Source of the DNA: Flavobacterium sp. Root901
Lineage (GTDB): Bacteria; Bacteroidota; Bacteroidia; Flavobacteriales; Flavobacteriaceae
Length of the DNA: 64,000 nt
Direction of reading: 5' to 3'
Assembly: GCF_001429765.1 (NCBI RefSeq)
Contig: NZ_LMJB01000006.1
Span: 638,338-702,337 of the forward strand
Of the stretch, positions 24,893 through 34,209 are shown in pieces. Made by a program: the position numbers and the translations under genes. How positions within the stretch are numbered: position 1 is the stretch's first letter; each line of letters opens with the position of its first letter. The notes beneath the pieces were generated by a model. That model made no database searches, had not been told where the DNA came from, and saw only the letters and a list, made by a program, of their open reading frames with translations.

Positions 24893-27800
24893 TTATTTAC
24901 TTTCTTTTTCGTATTCGTCAATACGATCAAATTCAGGATAATGTTTTCTGGCTTTTGACCACATAAAATAAATAGCCGGAATTACAAAAAGTGTCAGAGC
25001 AAGTGAGAAAATAGTTCCTCCAACAATTACAACTCCCATACCAATTCTACTGGTAGAAGCCGCACCAAGAGACAGCGCAATTGGCAATGCACCTAATGCT
25101 ATGGCTAAACTCGTCATTAAAATTGGACGTAAACGTGCTTCTGAAGCTTCAAGAATGGCTTCCATTTTCGGTTTGCCCTGTTCTCGCAGCTGATTTGCAA
25201 ATTCGACAATCAAAATACCGTTTTTAGTCACCAGACCAATAAGCATTACCGTACCAATCTGACTGAAAATATTCCATGTCTGATTGAACAGCCAAAGCGA
25301 AAATAAAGCTCCCGCAACCGCCATTGGCACCGTTAAAATGATAATAAACGGATCGATAAAACTTTCAAACTGAGCCGCAAGTATCAGAAAAATCAGCAAT
25401 AATGCCAATCCAAATGCGAAAGAAGTATTCGAACTGCTTTCGACAAAATCTCGCGATTCTCCACTTAAATCTGTTGTAAAACTTTCATTTAAAACTTTGG
25501 CTTTAATCCTGTCCATTTCCTCAATACCATCGCTGATACTTTTTCCGGGCGCTAAACCTGCAGAAACAGTTGCCGACATATAACGGTTGTTGTGGTACAA
25601 TTGCGGAGGATTACTCTGCTCGACGACATTTACAACATTGTCCATCTGAATTAATTCTCCATTTTTGTTTTTCACAAACATCGAAGTTAAATCCAAAGGT
25701 TTCGATCTGTCTTTTTGATCAAACTGACCAATAACCTGATATTGTTTTCCGTTTTTAATAAAATATCCAAAACGCTGTCCGCTTAACGAAAGCTGTAAAG
25801 TCTGTGCAATGTCAATAATAGAAATACCTAAACTTTCTGCCTTAGCACGGTCAATGCTTACGTTGATTTCAGGTTTGTTGAATTTTAAATTAACATCGGT
25901 TGTAGAAAAAACGTCGCTTTTACCCACTTCTTCCATAAAAACAGGAATTTTTTCTCTTAGTTTTTCAAAAGTAGGCGCCTGAATAATATACTGAATTGGC
26001 AAACCTCCACGTCTGTTAACTGCAATTGTAGGCTGCTGAATTACAGATGTTTTGGCATTTGGGTATTTTTTAGTCCACTTCGATAATTTTTCAGCAATAT
26101 CCTTTTGAGATCTTTCTCTTTCATCCGGTTCTTTTAACGAAAGCCTGATAAAACCGGAATTGGTTGCAGAACCTCCCGAACCTCCGGCTGTAATGACTAA
26201 ACTCACTTTTTTCTCCGGAATAGAATCATCTACCAATTGTGATATTTCCTGCATAAAACGATTGGTGTATTCGTATGAAGATCCTTCAGGTGTTGTCATA
26301 CGCATAGTTACAGAACTTCTGTCGTCATAAGGTGCGGTTTCTTTTGGAAGAATGGTAAAGAATAAATAAATCAATCCAAAACAGACAATCAAAATAGGAA
26401 AACTAATCCATTTTTTGTCCATAAACTTGTTCAGGGCATCGGCATAACCGCTGTTTAATTTTTCAAAAAACGGCTCTGTTTTTTCGTAGAATTTTGATTT
26501 TTTTTGTTCACCGCCTTTCATCAAATAAGCATTCAGCATTGGCGTTAACGTCAGTGAAACAAAGGCAGAGATTAATACGGCTGCACCAATGACAACACCA
26601 AATTCCCTAAAAAGACGGCCGACGAAACCTTCTAAGAAGATTACGGGTAAAAATACCGCAGCAAGTGTCACGGAAATCGAAATTACAGCATAGAAAATCT
26701 CATTAGAACCTTTAATCGCAGCTTCGATTGGCGACATTCCTTCTTCGACTTTTTTAAAGATGTTTTCTGTTACAACGATTCCATCATCTACAACTAAACC
26801 TGTTGCCAAAACAATTGCCAATAAAGTCAATACATTTATGGAGAACCCAAAAAGCCACATAATAAAAAATGTAGCAATTAAAGATACCGGAATGTCAATT
26901 AAAGGTCTGAATGCGATTGCCCAGTCCCTGAAAAATAAGTAAATAATGATAATAACCAATACAATTGAAATTCCTAAAGTTTCGGCAACTTCCAATACTG
27001 ATTTTTTTACGAATTGTGTATTGTCTAATGCAATATTAAGTTTGATATCTTTTGGCAGATCCTTTTTTAAAGCATCGTATTTTTTGTAAAATTCTGATGA
27101 AATATCCAAATAATTGGCTCCCGGCATTGGTACAATTGCCAGACCAATCATAGGAAGTCCCGAAGACATTAACGAAGTTTCTATATTTTCCGGCCCTAAT
27201 TCAGCACCGCCCACATCGCTGAAGCGAACAATTTTATCTCCGTCGGTACGAATGATTATATTGTTAAATTCCTCCGGTTTAGAAAGGTTTCCAATTGTTT
27301 TTACCGTCAGTTCGGTGTTGTTTCCTGTTAGTTTTCCAGAAGGCAGCTCTACATTTTGTGCATTTAAAGCATTACGCACATCCGAAACCGTACAATTATA
27401 AGCGTTTAATTTTACAGGATCAATCCACAAACGCATAGCATAGCGTTTTTGTCCCCAAATCTGGACACCGCTTACTCCGGGAATAGTTTCTAAACGCTGT
27501 GAAATAACATTTTCGGCATAATCACTTAATTCTAAAGAACTTCTGGTATCACTCTGAACCGTCATCGAAATAATAGATTCGCTGTCGGCATCTGCTTTAG
27601 ATACTACCGGTGGTGCATCAATATCCTGCGGCAAATTTCTAACAGCTTGTGAAACTTTGTCACGAACGTCATTTGCGGCTTCTTCTAAATCTTTATCAAG
27701 ATTAAACTCGATTGTAATGTTGCTGCTTCCCTGATTACTGGAAGAAGTGATATTTCGTATTCCGTCAATAGCATTTACAGCTTTTTCAAGAGGTTCTGTA

Positions 27801-27988
27801 ATCTGCGATTCGATAATATCAGCATTTGCTCCGGTATAATTGGTTCTGATGGAAACCTGCGCCGGATCAATAGAAGGAAATTCCCGAACACCCAAAAATG
27901 TATAACCAATAAAACCGAATAATATGATTAATAAATTCAGTACAATGGTTAAAACGGGTCTTCTTATACTTGTGGTTGATAAACTCAT
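24893..27988 (-). CDS. RND multidrug efflux pump, HAE1 (AcrB-like) family
   Basis: 1031 residues, twelve transmembrane segments in two halves with two large periplasmic loops. Seen are SLSTTSIRRPVLTIVLNLLIILFGFIGY at the N-terminus, REFPSIDPAQVSIRTNYTGANADIIESQITEPLEKAVNAIDGI, the TM4 motif FSINVLTLLAIVLATGLVVDDGIVVTENI with the paired Asp needed for proton transfer, and the second-half FSQIGTVMLIGLVTKNGILIVEFANQ. It is the proton-driven inner-membrane pump of a tripartite exporter; substrates cannot be inferred. Gene order adaptor, pump, TolC is standard. Confidence 0.97.
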   Translation of the reverse strand: MSLSTTSIRRPVLTIVLNLLIILFGFIGYTFLGVREFPSIDPAQVSIRTNYTGANADIIESQITEPLEKAVNAIDGIRNITSSSNQGSSNITIEFNLDKDLEEAANDVRDKVSQAVRNLPQDIDAPPVVSKADADSESIISMTVQSDTRSSLELSDYAENVISQRLETIPGVSGVQIWGQKRYAMRLWIDPVKLNAYNCTVSDVRNALNAQNVELPSGKLTGNNTELTVKTIGNLSKPEEFNNIIIRTDGDKIVRFSDVGGAELGPENIETSLMSSGLPMIGLAIVPMPGANYLDISSEFYKKYDALKKDLPKDIKLNIALDNTQFVKKSVLEVAETLGISIVLVIIIIYLFFRDWAIAFRPLIDIPVSLIATFFIMWLFGFSINVLTLLAIVLATGLVVDDGIVVTENIFKKVEEGMSPIEAAIKGSNEIFYAVISISVTLAAVFLPVIFLEGFVGRLFREFGVVIGAAVLISAFVSLTLTPMLNAYLMKGGEQKKSKFYEKTEPFFEKLNSGYADALNKFMDKKWISFPILIVCFGLIYLFFTILPKETAPYDDRSSVTMRMTTPEGSSYEYTNRFMQEISQLVDDSIPEKKVSLVITAGGSGGSATNSGFIRLSLKEPDERERSQKDIAEKLSKWTKKYPNAKTSVIQQPTIAVNRRGGLPIQYIIQAPTFEKLREKIPVFMEEVGKSDVFSTTDVNLKFNKPEINVSIDRAKAESLGISIIDIAQTLQLSLSGQRFGYFIKNGKQYQVIGQFDQKDRSKPLDLTSMFVKNKNGELIQMDNVVNVVEQSNPPQLYHNNRYMSATVSAGLAPGKSISDGIEEMDRIKAKVLNESFTTDLSGESRDFVESSSNTSFAFGLALLLIFLILAAQFESFIDPFIIILTVPMAVAGALFSLWLFNQTWNIFSQIGTVMLIGLVTKNGILIVEFANQLREQGKPKMEAILEASEARLRPILMTSLAIALGALPIALSLGAASTSRIGMGVVIVGGTIFSLALTLFVIPAIYFMWSKARKHYPEFDRIDEYEKESK

Positions 27989-27992
27989 TTGT

Positions 27993-28114
27993 GATTTTAG
28001 ATTTTAGATTGTTGATTTTAGATTTAAGATTTATTGCTAAATCTTACCGCCATCTTTAAATCTATATTCAAGTCTTATGACTTTGGACTTTAGGACTTTC
28101 GACTTTATGACTAT
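27993..28114. repeat. Heptad arrays between pump and adaptor genes
   Basis: Six tandem heptads begin five bases upstream of the pump's start codon: GATTTTA, GATTTTA, GATTGTT, GATTTTA, GATTTAA, GATTTAT (27993-28034). A second array of the type GACTTTG-GACTTTAG-GACTTTC-GACTTTAT-GACTATTT runs from 28079 into the stop codon of the adaptor gene. Between them GATTTAAGAT (28021-28030) and ATCTTTAAATC form an inverted pair. The arrays lie inside the efflux operon and would be transcribed; they may set relative expression of adaptor and pump. Confidence 0.65.
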
Positions 28115-29169
28115 TTAACTTTAACTTTAATTGGAGCTTCGTCTTTTAATGACATTACGCCACTTGTAATTAAAGTATCTCCGGCTTTTAATCCTGATAA
28201 TATCAAAATAGAAGCATCTGTTCTCGTTGCTGCATCAACCATTATTTCTTTGGCTTTGCCCATATTGGCGATATATACTTTTTTACCGCTCTGAACCGGA
28301 ACAATTGCTTCTGAAGGCACAACGATTGCATCTTTAATAATGTTTAATGGTAATTTTACATCGGCAAAAGTTCCTGGAAACAGTTTCCCGTCTGTATTAT
28401 CTGCTATAGCGCGAATCTGTAAAGTACGTGTTGCTACAGCGATTTCAGGTTCGATTGCATAAATTTTGGCATTGTATGTTTTATCAGATCCTGAAACTGT
28501 AAAATCAATTATTGAACCGGATTGTACCTGCGCAGCATATTTTTCAGGAATTGAAAATGTAATTTTTAATTTTCCTGTATTTACCAATTTTGCTACGACA
28601 ACTGTTGGTGTAATGTAAGTTCCCGGTGAAATGGAACGTAAACCTACTTTTCCTGAAAAAGGTGCTTTTACAGAAGTTTTAGATATTTGAGCTCTAATTA
28701 ATTGGCTTTGAGCCTGCGCCGATGCATAATCTGCTTTTGCGACATCTGCTTCTTCCTGGCTTATGGCTTCTTTTTGAAGTAATAATTTTGCTCTTCTATC
28801 GTTTTCCGCGGCTAAATTTTCTTTAGTAACCGCTTGTCTTAATTGCGCTTTCAATTCAATGTCATTTACTTTAAAAAGCACCTGACCTTTATTCACATAA
28901 GTTCCTTCATTAAAATAAATTCCTTCAACAATTCCGGAAACTTCACTATGAATTTCGATTTGTTCATTTGCTTCGATAGAACCTGATAAAGATAAATTAT
29001 TATCAAAGGTTGAAGTTTTTACTACAATTCCGGTTACTGTTGTTGGTTTGTCTTTGTCGCCAAATTTTTTCGATTCGTCGTTTTTACTTTTATTGGATAT
29101 TATCCTGTAGGTAATAAAACCTCCTAAAACGATGATTATCAAGGCGTAGATTAGATGTTTTAATTTCAT
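28111..29169 (-). CDS. RND efflux periplasmic adaptor subunit (membrane fusion protein)
   Basis: 352 residues. An N-terminal anchor helix (KHLIYALIIIVLGGFITYRII) is followed by the barrel-sandwich hybrid domain (NLSLSGSIEANEQIEIHSEVSGIVEGIYFNEGTYVNKGQVLFKVND), an alpha-hairpin (~95-150), the second lipoyl half (TSVKAPFSGKVGLRSISPGTYITP), the beta-barrel (KITFSIPEKYAAQVQSG) and the membrane-proximal domain. It links pump to TolC. It is first in the operon; a strong promoter match lies 46-75 bases upstream of its start. Confidence 0.95.
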   Translation of the reverse strand: MKLKHLIYALIIIVLGGFITYRIISNKSKNDESKKFGDKDKPTTVTGIVVKTSTFDNNLSLSGSIEANEQIEIHSEVSGIVEGIYFNEGTYVNKGQVLFKVNDIELKAQLRQAVTKENLAAENDRRAKLLLQKEAISQEEADVAKADYASAQAQSQLIRAQISKTSVKAPFSGKVGLRSISPGTYITPTVVVAKLVNTGKLKITFSIPEKYAAQVQSGSIIDFTVSGSDKTYNAKIYAIEPEIAVATRTLQIRAIADNTDGKLFPGTFADVKLPLNIIKDAIVVPSEAIVPVQSGKKVYIANMGKAKEIMVDAATRTDASILILSGLKAGDTLITSGVMSLKDEAPIKVKVK

Positions 29170-29214
29170 AAAAAATTAGGTGAATGTTTTTTGGGTGTAT
29201 GTTTTTGTAACTGA

Positions 29215-29244
29215 CAAATTTAACTTTTTGTACTGAAACCAAAA
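29215..29244 (-). promoter_or_regulatory. Promoter of the RND efflux operon
   Basis: Minus-strand TTTTG (29244-29240), a 17-base spacer and TAAATTTG (29222-29215) together match the Bacteroidota sigma consensus. The expected transcription start is near 29208, about 40 bases before the adaptor ATG at 29169. I see no obvious operator repeat around it. Confidence 0.6.
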
Positions 29245-29714
29245 GGCGTTAGCTTTTATTTAACACTTGGCTTACAATTATTTCAAAAGCCAAATATCCT
29301 GTATATAGTCGCAAAAAGTTTGCGGTTAGACTTTGAATTTGATAAAAGGTTTAAAGAGCAGTTAATATTTTTTAACAAATCAATATTGTAAATGTATATA
29401 GTTAAAAATCAGCATAATACATTTTATTTTGGAATTCAGGAAACGAATTTCTAAATCTAAATTTAAATCATTTGCATTTCGATTTTATTATTTTTGCATT
29501 TTGTCCGATTTTTTTTGCAGTTTATCGAATTTATTTGTAACATTACTATGTTAAACAAAATGACCAATCTTCTAGTATTTGCAATAAAATAGTGTAGGAT
29601 TTATAGTTAAAATAATAATTTAGGTGTAGTTTTTTGGGTTTTTTAAAAGAAATAATTAATAATTATATTAACAAGTGTTTATGATTTTTGTTCTTAATTA
29701 CTAAAAAATATATT
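29245..29714. other. Intergenic region between the efflux operon and a thioredoxin-fold gene
   Basis: About 470 bases of very AT-rich sequence separate these divergent genes. There is no credible frame, array or strong hairpin. Runs of T and A between 29440 and 29680 resemble UP-element-like promoter DNA, but I cannot fix the promoter of the plus-strand gene. Confidence 0.4.
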
Positions 29715-30314
29715 ATGAAGAAAACGATACTCTTAACTTTATGGTTTGCATTATTACTTTTTTCAATAGGTTTTCTGTTCTGGCAGAACGAATTTAAATA
29801 TAGTCTTCCAACCCCAATCCCGAAAAATTATCAGGCAGTCGCTATGGGCTCCAAAGTCGATTTGTCACAATGCTGTGCATTCGATAACAAACCTGTTTTC
29901 TTCCATTTTTTTAATCCGGATTGTCCATGCTCAAGATTTAATGTTCCTCATGTGAGTACTTTAATAAAAAAATATGGAGATAAAGTAAATTTTAAAATTG
30001 TGGTTTTAAACAAAAAGAAAACTTTTTCCATAGCAGAAATTCAGCAGAAATTCGGAGCGAGTGTTCCTGTTTATTTTGACGAAGGTATTGCTCAAAAATG
30101 CGGTGTCATCTCGACTCCGCAGGCTGTTCTTTTAGACGCCGGTCATAATTTATATTATCGTGGTAATTACAATAAAACAAGATATTGCACAGATGCTGAC
30201 AGTAATTATGCCCAAATGGCAATTGAAGCACTGTTAAAACAAAAATTTTCGCCCTCATTTAATGCTTTAGCTCTCAGAGCTTACGGATGTTCATTACCAA
30301 ATTGCACTAAATAA
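29715..30314 (+). CDS. Membrane-anchored thioredoxin-fold protein
   Basis: 199 residues from the ATG at 29715 (MKKTILLTLWFALLLFSIGFLFW), preferred because the hydrophobic anchor or signal then starts the protein; an earlier in-frame ATG at 29688 is less likely. The domain shows thioredoxin logic: strand KPVFFHFFNPDCPCSRFNVPHV with Cys-Pro-Cys in place of CxxC, the central NFKIVVLNKK strand and a cis-Pro loop GVISTPQAVLL. Extra Cys pairs (DLSQCCAF near the N-terminus, CSLPNC at the C-terminus) suggest disulphides. A periplasmic redox or thiol-transfer role is probable; the partner is unknown. Confidence 0.8.
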   Translation: MKKTILLTLWFALLLFSIGFLFWQNEFKYSLPTPIPKNYQAVAMGSKVDLSQCCAFDNKPVFFHFFNPDCPCSRFNVPHVSTLIKKYGDKVNFKIVVLNKKKTFSIAEIQQKFGASVPVYFDEGIAQKCGVISTPQAVLLDAGHNLYYRGNYNKTRYCTDADSNYAQMAIEALLKQKFSPSFNALALRAYGCSLPNCTK

Positions 30315-30344
30315 AATCTATCTCTAACTTTAAATTTTTAACCT

Positions 30345-31199
30345 ATGAAAACAAAAGCCAGCCTGAATGAGCAAGATTACCTGCACAGTTTTATGTCGAC
30401 TATGACACAAAAATCAGATAGTATTATTAATTATGTTCTTGCAGTTTATTTTCTTCTCGGAATCGGATTATCGTTTAAATATGATACTTTCGAAATTGGA
30501 GTAGGAGTAGGAACACTGAATCTTTTGGCGTATTATTCTGCAAAGTTTTTTATTAAGAATTCTAAATTTTACCAATACGTTTTATCAGTCGTTCTGGCTA
30601 TTTTTATGGCGCAGTACATTTATCAGATGCATGGTTTATTCGAAATGCATTTTACAGTTTTCATTGCCAGTACTATTCTTATCATTTATCAAAACTGGAA
30701 ACTGCAGATTCCGTTAACTCTTTTGGTTATAATACATCACGCTGGTTTGGCTTACCTCCAAAATTTTGTATATAATGATGCAAACGGACTTCAGGTATAT
30801 TTTTCGCAGGTAAATTTTGATTTGGAAACCCTTATAATCCATACTGTATTAGCCGCAGTTGTATTTTTTATGAATGGTTATTGGGCGTATTATTTTAAAG
30901 AACACAGCCACAATCATATTTCTAAAATTTCTGATGAATACGAATTGGAAAACATGAAACTGGCCTCGGCAAAATACAGTTCAATGTCGGCTACAAAAGA
31001 GTATAATGACTTTGTGCACAGGACAACTTTAGATTTAAAACTTCCGGTAAATTCAGTATTAAAACTAATTGATGTTTCTAAAGGACATACTGATAATGAT
31101 AAACTGCTGACGTATTTAGACATGATGAGAGAAAGTGCAAAAAAAATAGATGATTTGGTGAATGATATTCATGTAAAATCAACTAATTCCAGAACTTAA
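30345..31199 (+). CDS. Six-span membrane sensor with a degenerate histidine-kinase dimerisation segment
   Basis: 284 residues. Six hydrophobic segments (~28-200) include the MHGLFEMHFTVFIASTILIIYQNWKLQIPLTLLVIIHHAGLAYLQNFV pattern known from membrane inputs of some chemoreceptors and kinases. After a short coil the C-terminus reads FVHRTTLDLKLPVNSVLKLI from residue 223. This aligns with the HisKA stretch of the kinase at 10820-13120 (FVYSVSHDLRSPLTSILGLI), but Leu (229) replaces the phospho-His, and the protein ends about 55 residues later without an ATPase domain. It is gene-like throughout, so it is either a pseudo-kinase scaffold or a stable remnant. It is followed after 72 bases by a PAS protein. 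Confidence 0.75.
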   Translation: MKTKASLNEQDYLHSFMSTMTQKSDSIINYVLAVYFLLGIGLSFKYDTFEIGVGVGTLNLLAYYSAKFFIKNSKFYQYVLSVVLAIFMAQYIYQMHGLFEMHFTVFIASTILIIYQNWKLQIPLTLLVIIHHAGLAYLQNFVYNDANGLQVYFSQVNFDLETLIIHTVLAAVVFFMNGYWAYYFKEHSHNHISKISDEYELENMKLASAKYSSMSATKEYNDFVHRTTLDLKLPVNSVLKLIDVSKGHTDNDKLLTYLDMMRESAKKIDDLVNDIHVKSTNSRT

Positions 31200-31271
31200 A
31201 CAGAATGAAACCCAACTTCCAAAAAAATTAAACGCAGAACCCCATCGTTTATTAATTAGCAGCAAAAATAT

Positions 31272-31871
31272 ATGGATACGAGATTTAATCGCCCAACACC
31301 GTCAGAAAGAGAAGTCGACTGGAATAAAAATAAAATTTTACTCAGCAAAACAGACAAAAATGGAACCATTCTGTATGCCAACGAAGACTTTATAGACGTT
31401 TCCGGATATGATGAATTTGAACTTGTAGGACAGCCTCATAATATTGTGAGGCATCCTGATATGCCTAAAGTAATTTTTAAATTCTTGTGGGATAGCATAA
31501 AATCAAGTGAAAATATTCATGTAATTATAAAAAATATGGCCAAAACAGGTCGTTATTACTGGGTTGTAACCGATTTTAAAATAATTGCTGATACCGACGG
31601 TGATATAGTGGGCTATTTCGGAACCAGAAAATCTGTTCCGGAACCTATTATTACAAAATTTATAGAACCCCTGTATAAAAAGCTTTTGCAAATTGAAGAA
31701 GCCAGCGGAATCATTGCTTCAGAAGAATATCTTATCGGTTTTTTAGAAGAACGCAAAAAAACTTACATGGAATACATCGACCATTTAATTACAACCGGAA
31801 AAGACGACAAAAATAAAGTAAGCAAAGGCTTATTCAGCGGTTTGTTTGAAAAAACACCTTCTAAAAAATAA
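31272..31871 (+). CDS. Aer-type PAS domain protein
   Basis: 199 residues, soluble. The PAS core at ~25-125 has the aerotaxis-receptor signature: LSKTDKNGTILYANEDFIDVSGYDEFELVGQPHNIVRHPDMPKVIFKFLW, then GRYYWVVTDFKIIADTDGDIVGYFGTRKSVP. In Aer this PAS domain binds FAD and reports redox state. The remaining ~70 residues are helical and highly charged, with no kinase, methyl-accepting or effector domain. With the preceding six-span protein it looks like a split sensory pair (membrane input plus PAS). The effector is not encoded nearby. Confidence 0.85.
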   Translation: MDTRFNRPTPSEREVDWNKNKILLSKTDKNGTILYANEDFIDVSGYDEFELVGQPHNIVRHPDMPKVIFKFLWDSIKSSENIHVIIKNMAKTGRYYWVVTDFKIIADTDGDIVGYFGTRKSVPEPIITKFIEPLYKKLLQIEEASGIIASEEYLIGFLEERKKTYMEYIDHLITTGKDDKNKVSKGLFSGLFEKTPSKK

Positions 31872-32004
31872 AATTAAAAAATAAATTATGCTTCATTGCG
31901 TCAGCCTAATATTCATTACATAATTTGCCCCCCAACAAATCTAATCGCCTGAATATTATAACTCATAAAAAAGTTAGAGATGCAGTGAAGTATTTTTTTT
32001 TTAA

Positions 32005-32091
32005 GATTCTGAGATTCTGAGTTGCTTAGATTCTAAGTTTTTAATTTTTAATATCTTGAACTTTAAAAAAGTATCTCAGCCTCTTAGAGTC
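32005..32091. repeat. Inverted octamer arrays at a convergent junction
   Basis: Four plus-strand octamers GATTCTGA, GATTCTGA, GTTGCTTA, GATTCTAA (32005-32036) face three octamers of the same type on the minus strand, GACTCTAA, GAGGCTGA, GATACTTT (32091-32068). The junction lies between the PAS gene (plus) and recG (minus), and the inverted arm abuts the recG stop codon at 32096. The RNA could form an imperfect stem of about 24 bp, with T/A runs at the base, and so end transcription in either direction. The octamer is the same type as the one used at 44308-44357. Confidence 0.65.
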
Positions 32092-32095
32092 TTTT

Positions 32096-34204
32096 TTAAG
32101 ATATATAATTCCAAATATTCTTCTTCTTGGTTAATTCTATGAAAACGGCTTTTAGAATTGCGTGTTCTGGTTTTTGGAGAGAGGCATCTTCTTTTAAAAC
32201 TTTCAGGGCATAATTTCTGGCTAAGGATAAAATATCACGATCGCGTACAATATCTGCAATCTGCAGATTTAAAACACCACTTTGCTGAGTACCCATTAAA
32301 TCTCCGGGACCGCGGAGTTTAAGGTCCACTTCGGCGATTTCAAAACCGTCATTGGTTCGTACCATAGTTTCCATTCGGGTTTTACTGTCGGCACTTAATT
32401 TGTGACTGGTCATTAAAATGCAATAACTCTGTTCAGCACCGCGTCCTACACGGCCGCGTAACTGGTGAAGCTGCGATAAACCAAAACGCTCAGCACTTTC
32501 GATAATCATCACACTGGCATTTGGAACATTTACACCAACTTCAATTACTGTTGTGGCAACCATAATATTCGTTTTGCCTTCAGAAAAACGTTTCATTTCG
32601 GCATCTTTATCAGCGGGTTTCATTTTTCCATGTACAATAGAAATTGAATATTGCGGAAGCGGAAAATCTCTCGAAATACTTTCGTAACCATCCATCAAAT
32701 CCTTATAATCCATTTTTTCAGATTCCTGAATTAAAGGATAAACGATATAAATCTGCCTTCCTTTTGCAATTTCATCGCGAAGGAATTTCCATACTTTTAA
32801 TCGGTTAGTGTCAAAACGGTGTGCGGTTTCAATTGGTTTTCTTCCCGGCGGCAATTCATCAATTACAGAAACATCTAAATCACCATATAAACTCATGGCC
32901 AAAGTTCTCGGAATTGGCGTTGCAGTCATGACTAAAACATGTGGCGGAATATCATTTTTTTTCCACAATTTTGATCTTTGTTCAACACCAAAACGATGCT
33001 GTTCATCAATAATGGCTAAACCTAAATTCTGAAATTTCACCTTATCTTCTAATAAAGCATGAGTGCCGATTAATATCTGCAGGTTTCCATTTTCCAGGTC
33101 TTCATGAATAATTCTTCTTTCAGAAGTTTTAGTAGAGCCGGTTAATATTTTTATACTGATATTTAATGTATTCGCAAATTCAGATAATCCTATAAAATGC
33201 TGATTGGCCAAAATTTCCGTAGGTGCCATTAAACACGCCTGAAAACCGTTATCGATAGCCAAAAGCATACTCATAAAACCCACAATAGTTTTTCCCGAAC
33301 CAACATCTCCCTGAAGTAACCGGTTCATTTGGGCGTTGCTTCCCATATCTGAGCGGATTTCCTTAATCACTCTTTTTTGGGCATTTGTAAGATCAAACGG
33401 AAGGTGATTTTGATAAAACTCATTAAAAAGTTCACCCACTTTAGTAAACGGATGGCCTTTTATTTTATGTTTCCGAATTAAATTTTTTGTGATCAGCTGC
33501 AGCTGAATAAAGAACAGTTCTTCAAATTTTAAGCGAAATTGGGCTTTCGCCAAAGCATCAGCACTTTTTGGAAAATGTATATTGAATAAAGCGGCTCTTT
33601 TAGAAATCAGCTTTAATTCTTCAATTAAATACGCCGGAAAAGTTTCTGTAAACAACGCCTGAGTTTCAATAAATAATTGTTCCATCATTTTATTGATCGT
33701 TCTGTTTGAAATGCCGCGGTTGGTGAGCGTTTCCGTCGAAGGATAAACAGGCTGCATTGCAGATCGAAGACTTTTTTCGTGTTCGCTCAGCAATTCAATT
33801 TCCGGATGCGCCATACTAAACTGGCTTCCATACAAAGAACATTTTCCAAAAATTACAAGCGGTTCATTTAATTTTAAACTTTCGCGAATCCACTTGTGTC
33901 CCTGAAACCAGTTCAGTTCAATCATTCCAGTATCATCAACAAAACTTGCAACCAATCGTTTTTTGTTTTTGGCAAATTCGACTGTTTTTATATTAATAAT
34001 TTTTCCAATAATCTGGACCTCAGTTCCTGTATTTTGCAGTTCGTTAATCTTATAATAACGGGTTCTGTCGATATACCGATTGGGAAAAAAATTGACTAAA
34101 TCTCCATATTTATGAATTCCCAATTCCTTACGAAGAAGCTGACCACGGCTGGGACCAACACCTTTTAGGTATTCGATTGGGGTTTCTAGGAGATTATTAG
34201 ACAT
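32096..34204 (-). CDS. recG: ATP-dependent DNA helicase RecG
   Basis: 702 residues, full length. An N-terminal wedge/OB domain (LETPIEYLKGVGPSRGQLLRKELGI; VQIIGKIINIKTVEFAKNKKRLVASFVDDTG) precedes superfamily 2 motor domains: motif I LLQGDVGSGKTIVG, motif II DEQHRFGVEQR, motif III VMTATPIPRTLA, motif V ATTVIEVGVNVPNASVMII and motif VI QLHQLRGRVGRG. The C-terminal TRG segment (GDLMGTQQSG) is present. It remodels stalled forks and branched DNA. It is a single gene with heptad repeats immediately upstream of its start. Confidence 0.98.
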   Translation of the reverse strand: MSNNLLETPIEYLKGVGPSRGQLLRKELGIHKYGDLVNFFPNRYIDRTRYYKINELQNTGTEVQIIGKIINIKTVEFAKNKKRLVASFVDDTGMIELNWFQGHKWIRESLKLNEPLVIFGKCSLYGSQFSMAHPEIELLSEHEKSLRSAMQPVYPSTETLTNRGISNRTINKMMEQLFIETQALFTETFPAYLIEELKLISKRAALFNIHFPKSADALAKAQFRLKFEELFFIQLQLITKNLIRKHKIKGHPFTKVGELFNEFYQNHLPFDLTNAQKRVIKEIRSDMGSNAQMNRLLQGDVGSGKTIVGFMSMLLAIDNGFQACLMAPTEILANQHFIGLSEFANTLNISIKILTGSTKTSERRIIHEDLENGNLQILIGTHALLEDKVKFQNLGLAIIDEQHRFGVEQRSKLWKKNDIPPHVLVMTATPIPRTLAMSLYGDLDVSVIDELPPGRKPIETAHRFDTNRLKVWKFLRDEIAKGRQIYIVYPLIQESEKMDYKDLMDGYESISRDFPLPQYSISIVHGKMKPADKDAEMKRFSEGKTNIMVATTVIEVGVNVPNASVMIIESAERFGLSQLHQLRGRVGRGAEQSYCILMTSHKLSADSKTRMETMVRTNDGFEIAEVDLKLRGPGDLMGTQQSGVLNLQIADIVRDRDILSLARNYALKVLKEDASLQKPEHAILKAVFIELTKKKNIWNYIS

Positions 34205-34209
34205 GGAGA

